A DNA stretch of 64,000 nucleotides from Pectinatus haikarae (GTDB lineage Bacteria; Bacillota; Negativicutes; Selenomonadales; Selenomonadaceae), in the NCBI RefSeq assembly GCF_030813505.1, contig NZ_JAUSUE010000007.1, one strand, 5' to 3'. Below are positions 52,894 to 61,140 of this stretch, piece by piece. The notes beneath the pieces were generated by a model. The model was not told the DNA's origin, made no database searches, and worked only from the letters and a program-made list of their open reading frames with translations. How positions within the stretch are numbered: position 1 is the stretch's first letter; each line of letters begins with the position of its first letter. The translations under genes and the position numbers were made by a program.

Positions 52894-53183
52894 TATAGCT
52901 GATTGATGATATAAATGGAGAATACTATTCAGGGTAACCCGCTCTGATACTCACCGCTTGCAGAAGCGGGAGTATCAGAGCGGGTTAGTCATCAGATAAA
53001 AGAGGATTATTTATTGTTTGTACTCAGACTGCAGGCATATATAAGTCCAATGCATATTGCAACATATTATGATATAATGAAGGCGATAAAAGACAATTGA
53101 TTCAATTTCCTTTTATTTAACGGTTACTATTCATTATCTCTCATATAGAAATATAATATACGCATTTGAAAGGATGAAATATC
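52894..53183 (+). other. Intergenic region before the mrp gene
   Basis: Besides the long hairpin at 52935-52987, an extended -10 sequence TGATATAAT ends at 53078, about 105 bp before the mrp start, and could be its promoter. The rest shows nothing recognisable. Confidence 0.4.
52935..52987. repeat. Long near-perfect hairpin downstream of ilvD
   Basis: TAACCCGCTCTGATACTC pairs with its exact complement, and the stem continues as CCGCTT/AAGCGG around a GCAG loop with a single bulged A, giving 24 bp. No U-tract follows on either strand. It is unlike the other terminators and may be a small mobile or REP-like unit. Confidence 0.75.
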
Positions 53184-54017
53184 ATGAGTGAAGAATGTTC
53201 ACATGCATGCGGCAGCTGCTCCAGCTCGGACTGCGGTCAGCGCGCACCGCAAATTGCTATAGAAAAAGGGAACGCCAATTCTCATATAAAGAAAGTAATA
53301 GGCGTTGTCAGCGGTAAGGGCGGCGTTGGCAAAACACTCGTTACCTCTATGCTGGCAGTCATAATGAAAAGAAGGGGATTCAACGTCGGTGTGCTTGATG
53401 CTGACATAACCGGGCCTTCTATTCCAAAAACCTTTGGTATTACAGATAAGGCTGACTGCAATGCAGAAGGCAGTATTCTGCCCGTTATCACAAAAACGGG
53501 GATAAGGCTTATGTCAGTGAATCTTCTGCTGGAAAATGACACCGACCCTGTTGTTTGGCGCGGACCTGTTATAAGCGGTGTTGTAAAACAGTTCTGGAAT
53601 GAAGTGGAATGGGGCGATCTTGATTATATGTTTGTGGATATGCCTCCGGGTACAGGTGATGTGCCGTTGACAGTATTCCAATCTTTGCCTGTCAATGGTC
53701 TTGTTGTCGTTACTTCGCCTCAGGATCTGGTGTCCATGATTGTGGAAAAAGCTGTAAAAATGGCAGCGATGATGAATAAGCCGGTATTGGGAATAGTCGA
53801 AAATATGGCTTATTTTCAGTGTCCTAGCTGCAAAGAGAAACACAGTATTTTCGGTGAAAGCAATATAGCTTCACTGGCTGGTTTTTACAATATCAGGGAA
53901 ATGGCTCAGATACCGCTTGATCCAAAACTTTCCGCCGAATGCGATAAAGATGGTATAGAATCATTCAGCAATGATTATCTTAATCTTTTGGCTGCTTATA
54001 TTGAGCAAAATGCCTGA
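53184..54017 (+). CDS. Mrp/NBP35-family iron-sulfur cluster carrier ATPase
   Basis: 277 residues. An N-terminal Cys-rich segment (CSHACGSCSSSDCG) resembles NBP35. The deviant Walker A SGKGGVGKT is near residue 44, DADITGPSIPKTFG and DMPPGTGDVPLT are Mrp signatures, and the cluster-bridging CxxC is CPSC near residue 214. It is thought to carry [4Fe-4S] clusters to target enzymes. Overlaps the next gene by 8 bp. Confidence 0.93.
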   Translation: MSEECSHACGSCSSSDCGQRAPQIAIEKGNANSHIKKVIGVVSGKGGVGKTLVTSMLAVIMKRRGFNVGVLDADITGPSIPKTFGITDKADCNAEGSILPVITKTGIRLMSVNLLLENDTDPVVWRGPVISGVVKQFWNEVEWGDLDYMFVDMPPGTGDVPLTVFQSLPVNGLVVVTSPQDLVSMIVEKAVKMAAMMNKPVLGIVENMAYFQCPSCKEKHSIFGESNIASLAGFYNIREMAQIPLDPKLSAECDKDGIESFSNDYLNLLAAYIEQNA

Positions 54018-54675
54018 ATCGATCGATGTTTATGCGGCGGATATACGCTGCTTGGAAAATGAAAGATTGTTTGCTGCGAGCCTTCTCCGTTTGTCTGCAG
54101 AAAGAAGAAAGTCTGCCGCTGCTGCCGCAGTCCAGAACCGCCGCCTGTCTGTCGGGGCAGGTCTTCTGCTGAATCATGCTTTGCAAAAGTACGGAATCAA
54201 TGGAAGAATGGTGAAATTTTGGCATAATGAATATGGCAAGCCTTTTTTGTCTGATTATAATATATATTTTAGTTTATCTCACTCCGGCCATTATGTTTTT
54301 TGTGCAGCCGGCAGTGAAGAAGTCGGTGCCGATATTCAAAAAAATGTCCGTTATAATGCGCATATAATCAAAAGATTTTTTCATCAGGAGGAACAGGCTT
54401 ATATCTTTTCCTTACCACAGAGCCAACAATCAAGAGAATTTTTCCGCCTGTGGACATTTAAGGAAAGCTGTGTAAAAATGCTCGGCAGCAGCCTGGCAAG
54501 GGAACTTTCTTCTTTTTCTATTGATATATCAGAACAGACTGTTGCTGCCCGCGCAAACGGGAACGCTTTGCCATATACTTTTACAGAATATGATATCAAC
54601 GGTTACTTTGCAGCTGTATGCAGTAAAGCCGCTTATTCTGCGGGATCAATCCAGTGGGTCGATTTTGCCAAATAA
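54010..54675 (+). CDS. 4'-phosphopantetheinyl transferase superfamily protein
   Basis: 221 residues, Sfp/HetI length. Motifs: KPFLSDYNIYFSLSHSG, the Mg2+ aspartate in VGADIQKNV, and WTFKESCVKMLG (WxxKExxxK). It transfers phosphopantetheine from CoA to acyl or peptidyl carrier proteins. The start overlaps the Mrp stop. It is Sfp-type rather than AcpS-type; no carrier-protein or synthase genes are in the window, so it may serve fatty acid synthesis or a remote cluster. Confidence 0.88.
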   Translation: MPESIDVYAADIRCLENERLFAASLLRLSAERRKSAAAAAVQNRRLSVGAGLLLNHALQKYGINGRMVKFWHNEYGKPFLSDYNIYFSLSHSGHYVFCAAGSEEVGADIQKNVRYNAHIIKRFFHQEEQAYIFSLPQSQQSREFFRLWTFKESCVKMLGSSLARELSSFSIDISEQTVAARANGNALPYTFTEYDINGYFAAVCSKAAYSAGSIQWVDFAK

Positions 54676-54693
54676 TAATACGAGGCGATATAT

Positions 54694-55404
54694 ATGAAGG
54701 ATATTCTGGATATGCATATGCATACCATTGTCAGCGGTCATGCCTACAGTACTCTGTCCGAAATGATAGCAGCGGGAAAGAGCGGGAAACTTCATCTGAT
54801 AGGTGTAACAGAACACGCACCTGCGTTGCCGGGTACGTGCCATGACATGTATTTTCACAATTTTAAAGTTATTGATCGTCATCCCGGGAATATTGAGTTA
54901 ATGATGGGTGCCGAGGTAAATATAATGGATTATAACGGTGTCCTTGATATGCCTGAAAATACATTAAAAAAGCTTGACTATGCAATAGCAAGCCTGCATG
55001 ATCAATGTATAGCACCCGGCAGTGAGCGAGAAAATACCACCGCACTTATCAAGGCGATGGAAAACCCCTATATAAAAATAATCGGCCATCCTGACAACGG
55101 CGCTTATCCTGTTGATTTTGAGGCAGTAGTAAAAGCTGCCAGACAATATAATGTTTTACTGGAACTTAATAACAGCTCCTATGCTCCTCAGAGCGGACGA
55201 ATAAAATCAAGAGAAAATGCGTTGCTGATGCTGGCTTGGTGTAAAAAGTGCAGAGTGTCCGTCATACTGGACAGTGATGCTCATATCGATGCAGATGTGG
55301 GAAATCACAAGTACATATATGATATCTTGGAACAGGCCGATTTTCCTGAAGAACTGGTCGTTAATACTTCAGTCGATAAAGTAAAGCATATATTTTCAGA
55401 TTAA
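54694..55404 (+). CDS. PHP-domain phosphoesterase (YcdX type)
   Basis: 236 residues. DMHMHTIVSGHAYSTLSEM with metal histidines at the N terminus, GVTEHAPALPG, GAEVNIMDYNGVLD, IIGHPDNGAYPVD, and SVILDSDAHIDADVG at the C terminus give a complete trinuclear metal site. YcdX-like proteins hydrolyse small phosphates; the exact substrate is unknown. Histidinol phosphatase is possible, but no his genes are near. Third gene of the mrp unit, 18 bp after the transferase. Confidence 0.88.
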   Translation: MKDILDMHMHTIVSGHAYSTLSEMIAAGKSGKLHLIGVTEHAPALPGTCHDMYFHNFKVIDRHPGNIELMMGAEVNIMDYNGVLDMPENTLKKLDYAIASLHDQCIAPGSERENTTALIKAMENPYIKIIGHPDNGAYPVDFEAVVKAARQYNVLLELNNSSYAPQSGRIKSRENALLMLAWCKKCRVSVILDSDAHIDADVGNHKYIYDILEQADFPEELVVNTSVDKVKHIFSD

Positions 55405-55474
55405 TTTCTGGGGGTAGTGTAAAATAGTTTGTGCTTTTGGGAGAAATTCGTAAAATGAGGATGATTTGATTTAG

Positions 55475-55482
55475 AAAAAATT
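55475..55482. repeat. Target site duplication, left copy
   Basis: AAAAAATT directly precedes the left end of the IS256-family element; the same 8 bp follow its right end at 56897-56904. IS256-family elements usually make 8-9 bp duplications. Confidence 0.8.
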
Positions 55483-56896
55483 GGGACTTCTTCATAGATT
55501 GTGTAAACCTTCAAGCTGATGTAATATAAAATCAGTTTGGAGGTTTTATTTATGAGCAGGAAAAATGAAAGTACCCAAAAAGCAGCAATGCGGGAAATGA
55601 TGAAAAATTATTTAAAGGATACTAATACCAATGTTCGTGATGGTACAGATGTTAAAAATGTCATGAGGGATATGATGTCTGTTTTATTGGAAGGTGCTCT
55701 TGATGGTGAATTGGATGAATCTCTTGGCTACAGTAAATATGACTATAAAAATAAAGAAACTGACAATTCCAGAAATGGACATTCCAATAAAACAATGCAT
55801 ACGAGTTATGGAGATATGAATCTTGCTGTTCCACAAGATCGTAATGGCGAATATGAACCACAGATTGTAAAGAAATATCAGAACACTGTCACTCAGGATA
55901 TGGAAGAAAAAATTATTTCTATGTATGCCAAAGGAATGACTACCAGTGATATAGAATCGCATATGCAAAATTTATATGGCCTGGAAATATCTGACAGCAC
56001 TATCAGTCGTATAACAGACAAGATAATGCCCTTAGTTAAAGAATGGCAGGAAAGGCCATTAGCAGAGGTATATGCCGTTGTTTTTATGGATGCCATTCAT
56101 TACCATGTTCGTTGTGATGGGCATATTGTAAAACGAGCTGTTTATATTGCTCTTGGCATAGATATGGACGGGCATAAAGATGTTTTAGGCATGTATGTTG
56201 GCGAAAATGAAAGTGCAAAATACTGGCTGTCCATAATGAACGGGTTGAAAAACCGTGGGGCAGAAGATATTCTAATAGCTTGTGTTGACGGTCTCAGTGG
56301 CTTCCCACAAGCTATTGAAGCAGTGTACCCTCAAACAGAAATACAGCAATGTATAATTCATCAAATACGCAGTTCAACAAAATATGTATCTTACAAAGAC
56401 ATAAAAGCCCTGATGGCAGACTTAAAACTGGTATATGCTGCTCCAACAGAAGAAACAGCATTAGCTGAGCTTGATCATTTTAAAGAAACATGGATAGTAA
56501 ATATCCTAAAATTTATAAATCCTGGCATGAAAAATGGGCTGTTTTAGCAACATATTTTAAATATCCACTCGCCGTTAGGCGACTCATTTATACTACAAAT
56601 ACCATAGAGGGCTTTAACAGGCAGCTTAGAAAAGTCACTAAATCCAGGACCATTTTCCCTTCAGACGACAGCCTCCTAAAAATGTTGTATTTAGCAATGA
56701 TGGACATTACTAAAAAATGGACTGGACGGCGACAAGACTGGAGTCAAATAAGGGCACAGCTAGATATCTATTTTGAAGAACGCCTTTTAGAAAGAGATGT
56801 TTAAAGGGCATCACTTTTACAAGCAATACCCTTAAATTATATTACTATTAATTTTATATTAGCTTTTAGTGTTTACACAAAACTTGAAAAGCTCTC
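55483..56896 (+). mobile_element. IS256-family insertion sequence, 1414 bp
   Basis: Ends are defined by imperfect terminal inverted repeats of about 36 bp that share a GTGTAAAC core (left from 55483, right ending 56896) and by an exact 8-bp target duplication (AAAAAATT). The single transposase gene is frameshifted. The element lies between the PHP gene and the 3' end of the subtilase gene, so it marks a boundary of the accessory region. Confidence 0.9.
55552..56804 (+). pseudogene. IS256-family transposase, frameshifted
   Basis: Starts at the ATG after GGAGG. Frame 1 (to 56547) carries the Mutator/IS256 transposase: VFMDAIHYHVR (first catalytic Asp), CVDGLSGFPQAI (second Asp) and QCIIHQIRSSTKYVS. 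Near 56490 the frame shifts: HFKETW is followed in frame 1 by unrelated residues, while the next frame continues DSKYPKIYKSWHEKW and NTIEGFNRQLRKVT, which holds the catalytic Glu. One missing base explains it. Without the Glu part the product should be inactive, unless ribosomes slip here, for which no slippery heptamer is obvious. Confidence 0.9.
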
Positions 56897-56904
56897 AAAA
56901 AATT
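56897..56904. repeat. Target site duplication, right copy
   Basis: AAAAAATT, identical to 55475-55482, immediately after the right inverted repeat and 62 bp from the subtilase stop codon. Confidence 0.8.
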
Positions 56905-56966
56905 GATATTTCAACAAAATCACAACAGTTGATGAGTTTCACTTAATTTCTTTAAAGTAACTACAT

Positions 56967-59207
56967 TTATTGAAAATCGATATCTTCATTTAACTTTTTA
57001 TTTATATCTTGCTTAACCTGAATATCTAATTCGTTAACAATCCAACCATTTAAATAACAATTTTTAACAAACTCATCAATCCTATTGACACCGTTTATCT
57101 CTTTTATTGTTACAACCACTCCAAAACGTAGTCCAGAGCCATCCTTGGAATCCAATCTGTTATTTGTTTTGATCTCCATGCCCCAATTTTTGCTCATTTT
57201 ATATGCCTTTTTAGGTATCATTCTATTTTTGAGCTTTTCAGCAACATATTTAACATTATCCCATTTTCGAAAATTCAATCGAGCTTCTCCTTCTAAAAGA
57301 TAATATTTTTCTGTACTCAAATCATCCTCTTGGTTTTGCTTGTCACCTTTAATATCATTTATTTTTCCGTCATTTTTTATTCTTCCAAAATGAATATTTA
57401 ACTCCGTATTTGTATAATCTACACCTTGAGTTCGATTACATACAGGAAAATAACACATAGTTGCTCTTGCAATATAAGGGTACTTATCATCTTGAAGAGG
57501 TATTGGAAAACTATAATTATATGTATTCCATTTTTCACTGATATCAGTCACTAAAAATTTAATTTCCTCATCACCCGATTTGATAATGTCTTCTATTTTG
57601 ATGGGAACTGTTCCGTGACCATACAAAGAAATTTCTTCTGGGGTTGGTTTATCATTCCAGCCTTTTGCCGCATCAATTATTAGCGCTTTAGCAATTTCTC
57701 TATTTAATCCTAATATGTCAATAAGATAAGATAACTTTCTTGAAATCCAAGGAGCTGCAAAAGATGTTCCTGCAACATTCGCTTCTCCCAAAGGCTCGCA
57801 AACTCTAATATACCGTTCTTTACTTCCACCATAGTAACTTACATCTGGTTTAGCAAAAAATGACAGAGCAATACCTCTTCTGGCATATCTTGTCGAAAGA
57901 CCATCTTTAGTGACAGAATTAACTACCATACTGTTTATTGAGTCTGCTGGAGAACCTATTCTATTAATTTTTTCATTTGGTTTATTTGTTCCAGCAATAA
58001 CGAAAATCACATCATATTGATACTGTATCTGATCCAGTACTGCAGCTTCGGCTGATATAAAATTATCGTTAATTTCTTGATTACTACCTAGAGAAATATT
58101 CCACACCTTTATATCTCTATTTGACTTAACAATTTCTTTTATTCTTTTTATAATTGTAAATGAAGAAAAATTCTTTCCAGCTGCAACTCCAAAGTGACGT
58201 ACTTTAAACCGTCCACAATTATCTTCGAGCCAAGGATTTAAACGAGGACCGTCTACAATAATCGACGACACAGCTGTACCATGTCTAGAATCATTGGAAT
58301 CTCTTAGATAATTCCGATTAATCATCTCGTGATAATCAACCCACTTATTAAAATAAACGTGACTATCAAATAAAGTATCTATAACTCCTATAGTTGGTTC
58401 GATTGTAGGATCAGGAATAAACATTCTACTTTGAGACTCTACATGATTAAAATCTGATGGTGACAATTCTGATAAGTCAGTTGTTGCCATCGAAACAAGA
58501 TATGGTGCTTTTTCAAATAAAAGTTCTAATTCACTTTCGTTTAAAAATATAGTCTGGGCGTCTATAATTCTACCGGACAGAATATCTATGCCTAATTTTT
58601 TTAGTAACGCTTTTGTTTCTATTTTAGTATCATAAAGTGTAATAATACTTTCTTGGCTCTGTTGTGAGGCTAATTCTATTTCAAAATCTTCAATATAGGA
58701 GATATCTGCTATAATTTGCTTAAAAATAGATTTACTCATAATTGTATTGTTAAAAGAAAGACTATTCATTTTTTTATAGTCATCAAACACAGTTTTATTC
58801 AATTGTCCATTAAAATTATTATTTAAGATACCAATTACATTTTGAAGAGATTTAATGCTTTTTTCTAAATCGTTATCGCTGACATAGTAAGTTATTATAT
58901 GCTTAGTTTTAGTATCATTAAATTTTGCTCCGACGACCGCTAAATCAGATTTTTTTCCTTTTAACAAGCCTTTAATTCGATTGCTTTTAGCTACAATTTT
59001 ATTGTAATGAACACTAATTAATACACCAGTAAATGGTCTGGACTCTTGTAACCAAAAATTTCGAATTTGTTCTATTTTATTTTGCAATCTTAAAATCTCT
59101 TTAGTGGTAACTATTTTTTTACTATTCATACTAGCGCCGCCACCAGTAACATTTCTAGCAGCTTGAACAAATCTTTTTCCCCTCAATTCCAACACATTAT
59201 TCGCCAT
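56967..59207 (-). CDS. Cytoplasmic subtilisin-like (S8) protease, IetS-like toxin/effector
   Basis: 746 residues with no signal peptide. The S8 catalytic set is intact: Asp277 in GVIDTLFD, His309 in SRHGTAVSS, oxyanion Asn408 in VIAGTN, Ser482 in AGTSFAAPW. Residues 1-270 form a large N-terminal region of unknown fold, rich in Lys and Asn, and about 190 residues follow the catalytic domain. Start ATG follows AAGGAG, 3 bp after the ATPase stop. An AAA+ ATPase followed by such a protease is the IetAS arrangement, in which the protease is the toxic partner. Codon use is markedly AT-rich compared with flanking genes, suggesting transfer. Confidence 0.88.
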   Translation of the reverse strand: MANNVLELRGKRFVQAARNVTGGGASMNSKKIVTTKEILRLQNKIEQIRNFWLQESRPFTGVLISVHYNKIVAKSNRIKGLLKGKKSDLAVVGAKFNDTKTKHIITYYVSDNDLEKSIKSLQNVIGILNNNFNGQLNKTVFDDYKKMNSLSFNNTIMSKSIFKQIIADISYIEDFEIELASQQSQESIITLYDTKIETKALLKKLGIDILSGRIIDAQTIFLNESELELLFEKAPYLVSMATTDLSELSPSDFNHVESQSRMFIPDPTIEPTIGVIDTLFDSHVYFNKWVDYHEMINRNYLRDSNDSRHGTAVSSIIVDGPRLNPWLEDNCGRFKVRHFGVAAGKNFSSFTIIKRIKEIVKSNRDIKVWNISLGSNQEINDNFISAEAAVLDQIQYQYDVIFVIAGTNKPNEKINRIGSPADSINSMVVNSVTKDGLSTRYARRGIALSFFAKPDVSYYGGSKERYIRVCEPLGEANVAGTSFAAPWISRKLSYLIDILGLNREIAKALIIDAAKGWNDKPTPEEISLYGHGTVPIKIEDIIKSGDEEIKFLVTDISEKWNTYNYSFPIPLQDDKYPYIARATMCYFPVCNRTQGVDYTNTELNIHFGRIKNDGKINDIKGDKQNQEDDLSTEKYYLLEGEARLNFRKWDNVKYVAEKLKNRMIPKKAYKMSKNWGMEIKTNNRLDSKDGSGLRFGVVVTIKEINGVNRIDEFVKNCYLNGWIVNELDIQVKQDINKKLNEDIDFQ

Positions 59208-59210
59208 GAA

Positions 59211-60266
59211 TTATTCTCCTTCATTTAACTTTCGTGCTACTGTACTTTTTGACTCCCCAGTTAACTTTTCTATTTCTCTCACTGTAAAACCCTGTTTGTG
59301 TAACTGTTTAACCGTAGTCTTCTCAAGGTTTCCAATCAAGCTGCTGTATAATCTCTTTAAATAATCAAAACTATTATTTATATCACTAAATGCCAAAGAT
59401 GTTTTTATAATGTTTTTTAGTTCACCAGGATAGGGTAAATCATCCGAAAGGTTTAATATCTTTTTAAACAACCTTACATCCTTCGAAACATTTTTGAAAT
59501 TTTTTACAAAAGAAGAAAAAATAAATTCAGCAATATCTATTAAGTCCTGTTTGCTATATCTATTGAAATTAATCACTGCATCAAAACGTCTGGTTAATGC
59601 TTTATCAAAATTCTGATATAAATTTGTTGTTGCTATAATCACAATTTCTTTATTTAAATCTGTTAATCTATCTAATTCTCTTAAAATAGTTGAGGTTACA
59701 CGTCCCATCTCACGAACATCATTGTTATTTATTCGATCTAACGCGATAATATCTATTTCGTCAAATAAAATTACCGTTTTTTCCGGATAAGGAATCTTAT
59801 TAATCTCACTAAACACAGTGGTAATATTCTTGTTTGTTTGTCCAAGTTTACTATCAATTAGGTTATCAAAATTCACATAGTATAAGGCTCTATCAAGTAG
59901 TCTGGCTACGTGCTTTACAGCTTCCGTTTTACCACTTCCAGGAAAACCTTCAAACAAAAATTTATTAATTCCTATGTTATGGTGAACAGCATTAATTATT
60001 CCTTTAATATCTTCAGTTATCTCAGAAGGTAAATTTAATGATACAATAGTGCTTATATCAAGTGTCTTTAAAAAATCACTCTCAAAATCACTAGCTTGTG
60101 GAGCATATAAATTAGATTCAGTAATCAAGCCCATAATATATTCCGCTAATTCATAATCTCCGACACTATCAAAACTTTTAGCTATTTCAATTGCTTCATT
60201 TCTAAAAGCAATTTCGTTTTTCTCAACATGATATTTAATTAAGTTCAAAACATTTTGCTTTTTCAT
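59211..60266 (-). CDS. AAA+ ATPase with C-terminal helix-turn-helix, IetA-like partner of the protease
   Basis: 351 residues from the ATG nine bases after AGGAGG; a longer frame upstream would cross the promoter. Residues about 85-290 are an AAA+ core: Walker A GFPGSGKT (107-114), Walker B VILFDEID (165-172), sensor-1 Asn215 in IATTN, arginine fingers R226-R227 in LTRRFD. A helical N-terminal segment (1-80) precedes it. Residues about 320-349 (LHKQGFTVREIEKLTGESKS) form a helix-turn-helix like that of resolvases. In IetAS the ATPase neutralises the protease; the extra HTH suggests it also represses its own promoter. Confidence 0.88.
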   Translation of the reverse strand: MKKQNVLNLIKYHVEKNEIAFRNEAIEIAKSFDSVGDYELAEYIMGLITESNLYAPQASDFESDFLKTLDISTIVSLNLPSEITEDIKGIINAVHHNIGINKFLFEGFPGSGKTEAVKHVARLLDRALYYVNFDNLIDSKLGQTNKNITTVFSEINKIPYPEKTVILFDEIDIIALDRINNNDVREMGRVTSTILRELDRLTDLNKEIVIIATTNLYQNFDKALTRRFDAVINFNRYSKQDLIDIAEFIFSSFVKNFKNVSKDVRLFKKILNLSDDLPYPGELKNIIKTSLAFSDINNSFDYLKRLYSSLIGNLEKTTVKQLHKQGFTVREIEKLTGESKSTVARKLNEGE

Positions 60267-60296
60267 AGCATAATACCTCCTATAGTTCTCATCTTG

Positions 60297-60337
60297 ATTA
60301 TAAATTATTTTGGGACAAAAGTCTATATTTTTGGGAC
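60297..60337 (-). promoter_or_regulatory. Promoter of the ATPase-protease pair with 21-bp-spaced direct repeats
   Basis: Minus strand TAGACT (60325-60320), 17 bp, TATAAT (60302-60297). The plus-strand motif TATTTTGGGAC (60306-60316) recurs as TATTTTTGGGAC (60326-60337), with GGGAC exactly 21 bp apart. One copy lies between the -35 and -10 boxes and the other just upstream, which suits a repressor bound to one face of the DNA. Confidence 0.6.
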
Positions 60338-60464
60338 TGCTTTTATTGATAATATTTTTGTAACATTCTGTATTCATATTGAAGAAAAAAAGAAGAACAA
60401 TAGATACTTTCTAATACCGACCCAGAAAAAATCGTCTTCATCGCTAATACTGCGTATGGCAAAT

Positions 60465-60493
60465 AAAAAAGGCCTCGCGTAATGCGAAGCCTT
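60465..60493 (-). terminator. Terminator of the small membrane protein gene
   Basis: AAGGC and TCGC stem segments pair with GCGA and GCCTT across a one-base internal mismatch, loop GTAAT, U-run on the minus strand; 31 bp after the stop. Confidence 0.8.
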
Positions 60494-60523
60494 AAACTGC
60501 GGACGGTGAATTCTGCCGTATAA

Positions 60524-61066
60524 TTAATTCGCTTTTCTCATATCGGCAAGAATCACTTTTTTATTATCCATAGTTACTTTTCCGGGAAGAAGCCGGTTCA
60601 GTTCTTTGAGAAATGACGCATCGGGTTTAAAAAATATGCGGCAGTTTTCCTCCTTCCCTTTTTTATTTATTTGCACATAGGCAGCGGTCCAGACATCCCT
60701 GCCGTCGAGCGCCGAATGAAATCTGCTGCTGTGTCTGAAACGCATAATTCCCACCAGCTCAGGCTGATAATGATAAACTCCCATGATGGAAGCCAGGGGG
60801 ATACTGCAACTCTTTTTTCCCAATAAACCAGTACACTGAAAAATCAACAGTTTTTCACTAAGACAGCAGGTATATTTTGCCTGTATCCGACTAAATAGGA
60901 CAACAAGAAATCCTATATCTACGGCAATACCGGTCGTACTAAATATGTGCAGCTTCCAGAATTTGATAATATCCAAAGCCAAGAGGAAAGTGAAAAAAAT
61001 TATACTTGCAAACATGATCAGCATATTTTTTTTCATTACAATAGTTTCTGTGCTTATTTTTTCCAT
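60524..61066 (-). CDS. Small membrane protein with a possible PH-like domain
   Basis: 180 residues, not assigned to a family. Two hydrophobic helices (about residues 13-33 and 40-58) form an N-terminal hairpin; the remaining 120 residues are soluble, with alternating strands (CCLSEKLLIFQCTG, SIPLASIMGVYHY, WTAAYVQINKKG, CRIFFKPDASFLKELNRLL) that resemble bacterial PH domains. GGAGGTG ribosome site. It lies 74 bp from the carrier gene in the same direction. Function unknown. Confidence 0.75.
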   Translation of the reverse strand: MEKISTETIVMKKNMLIMFASIIFFTFLLALDIIKFWKLHIFSTTGIAVDIGFLVVLFSRIQAKYTCCLSEKLLIFQCTGLLGKKSCSIPLASIMGVYHYQPELVGIMRFRHSSRFHSALDGRDVWTAAYVQINKKGKEENCRIFFKPDASFLKELNRLLPGKVTMDNKKVILADMRKAN

Positions 61067-61140
61067 AATGTTTCACCTCCGCAAAGCAAATCATTCAAAA
61101 CTGAATCCTGTAGATGATGCGTTGTTTTGCCACTGACAGT

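Noticed and set aside
56480..56500. Programmed frameshifting in the IS256-family transposase
   Set aside because: This family normally encodes one continuous frame and no slippery heptamer is obvious; a one-base deletion is simpler.
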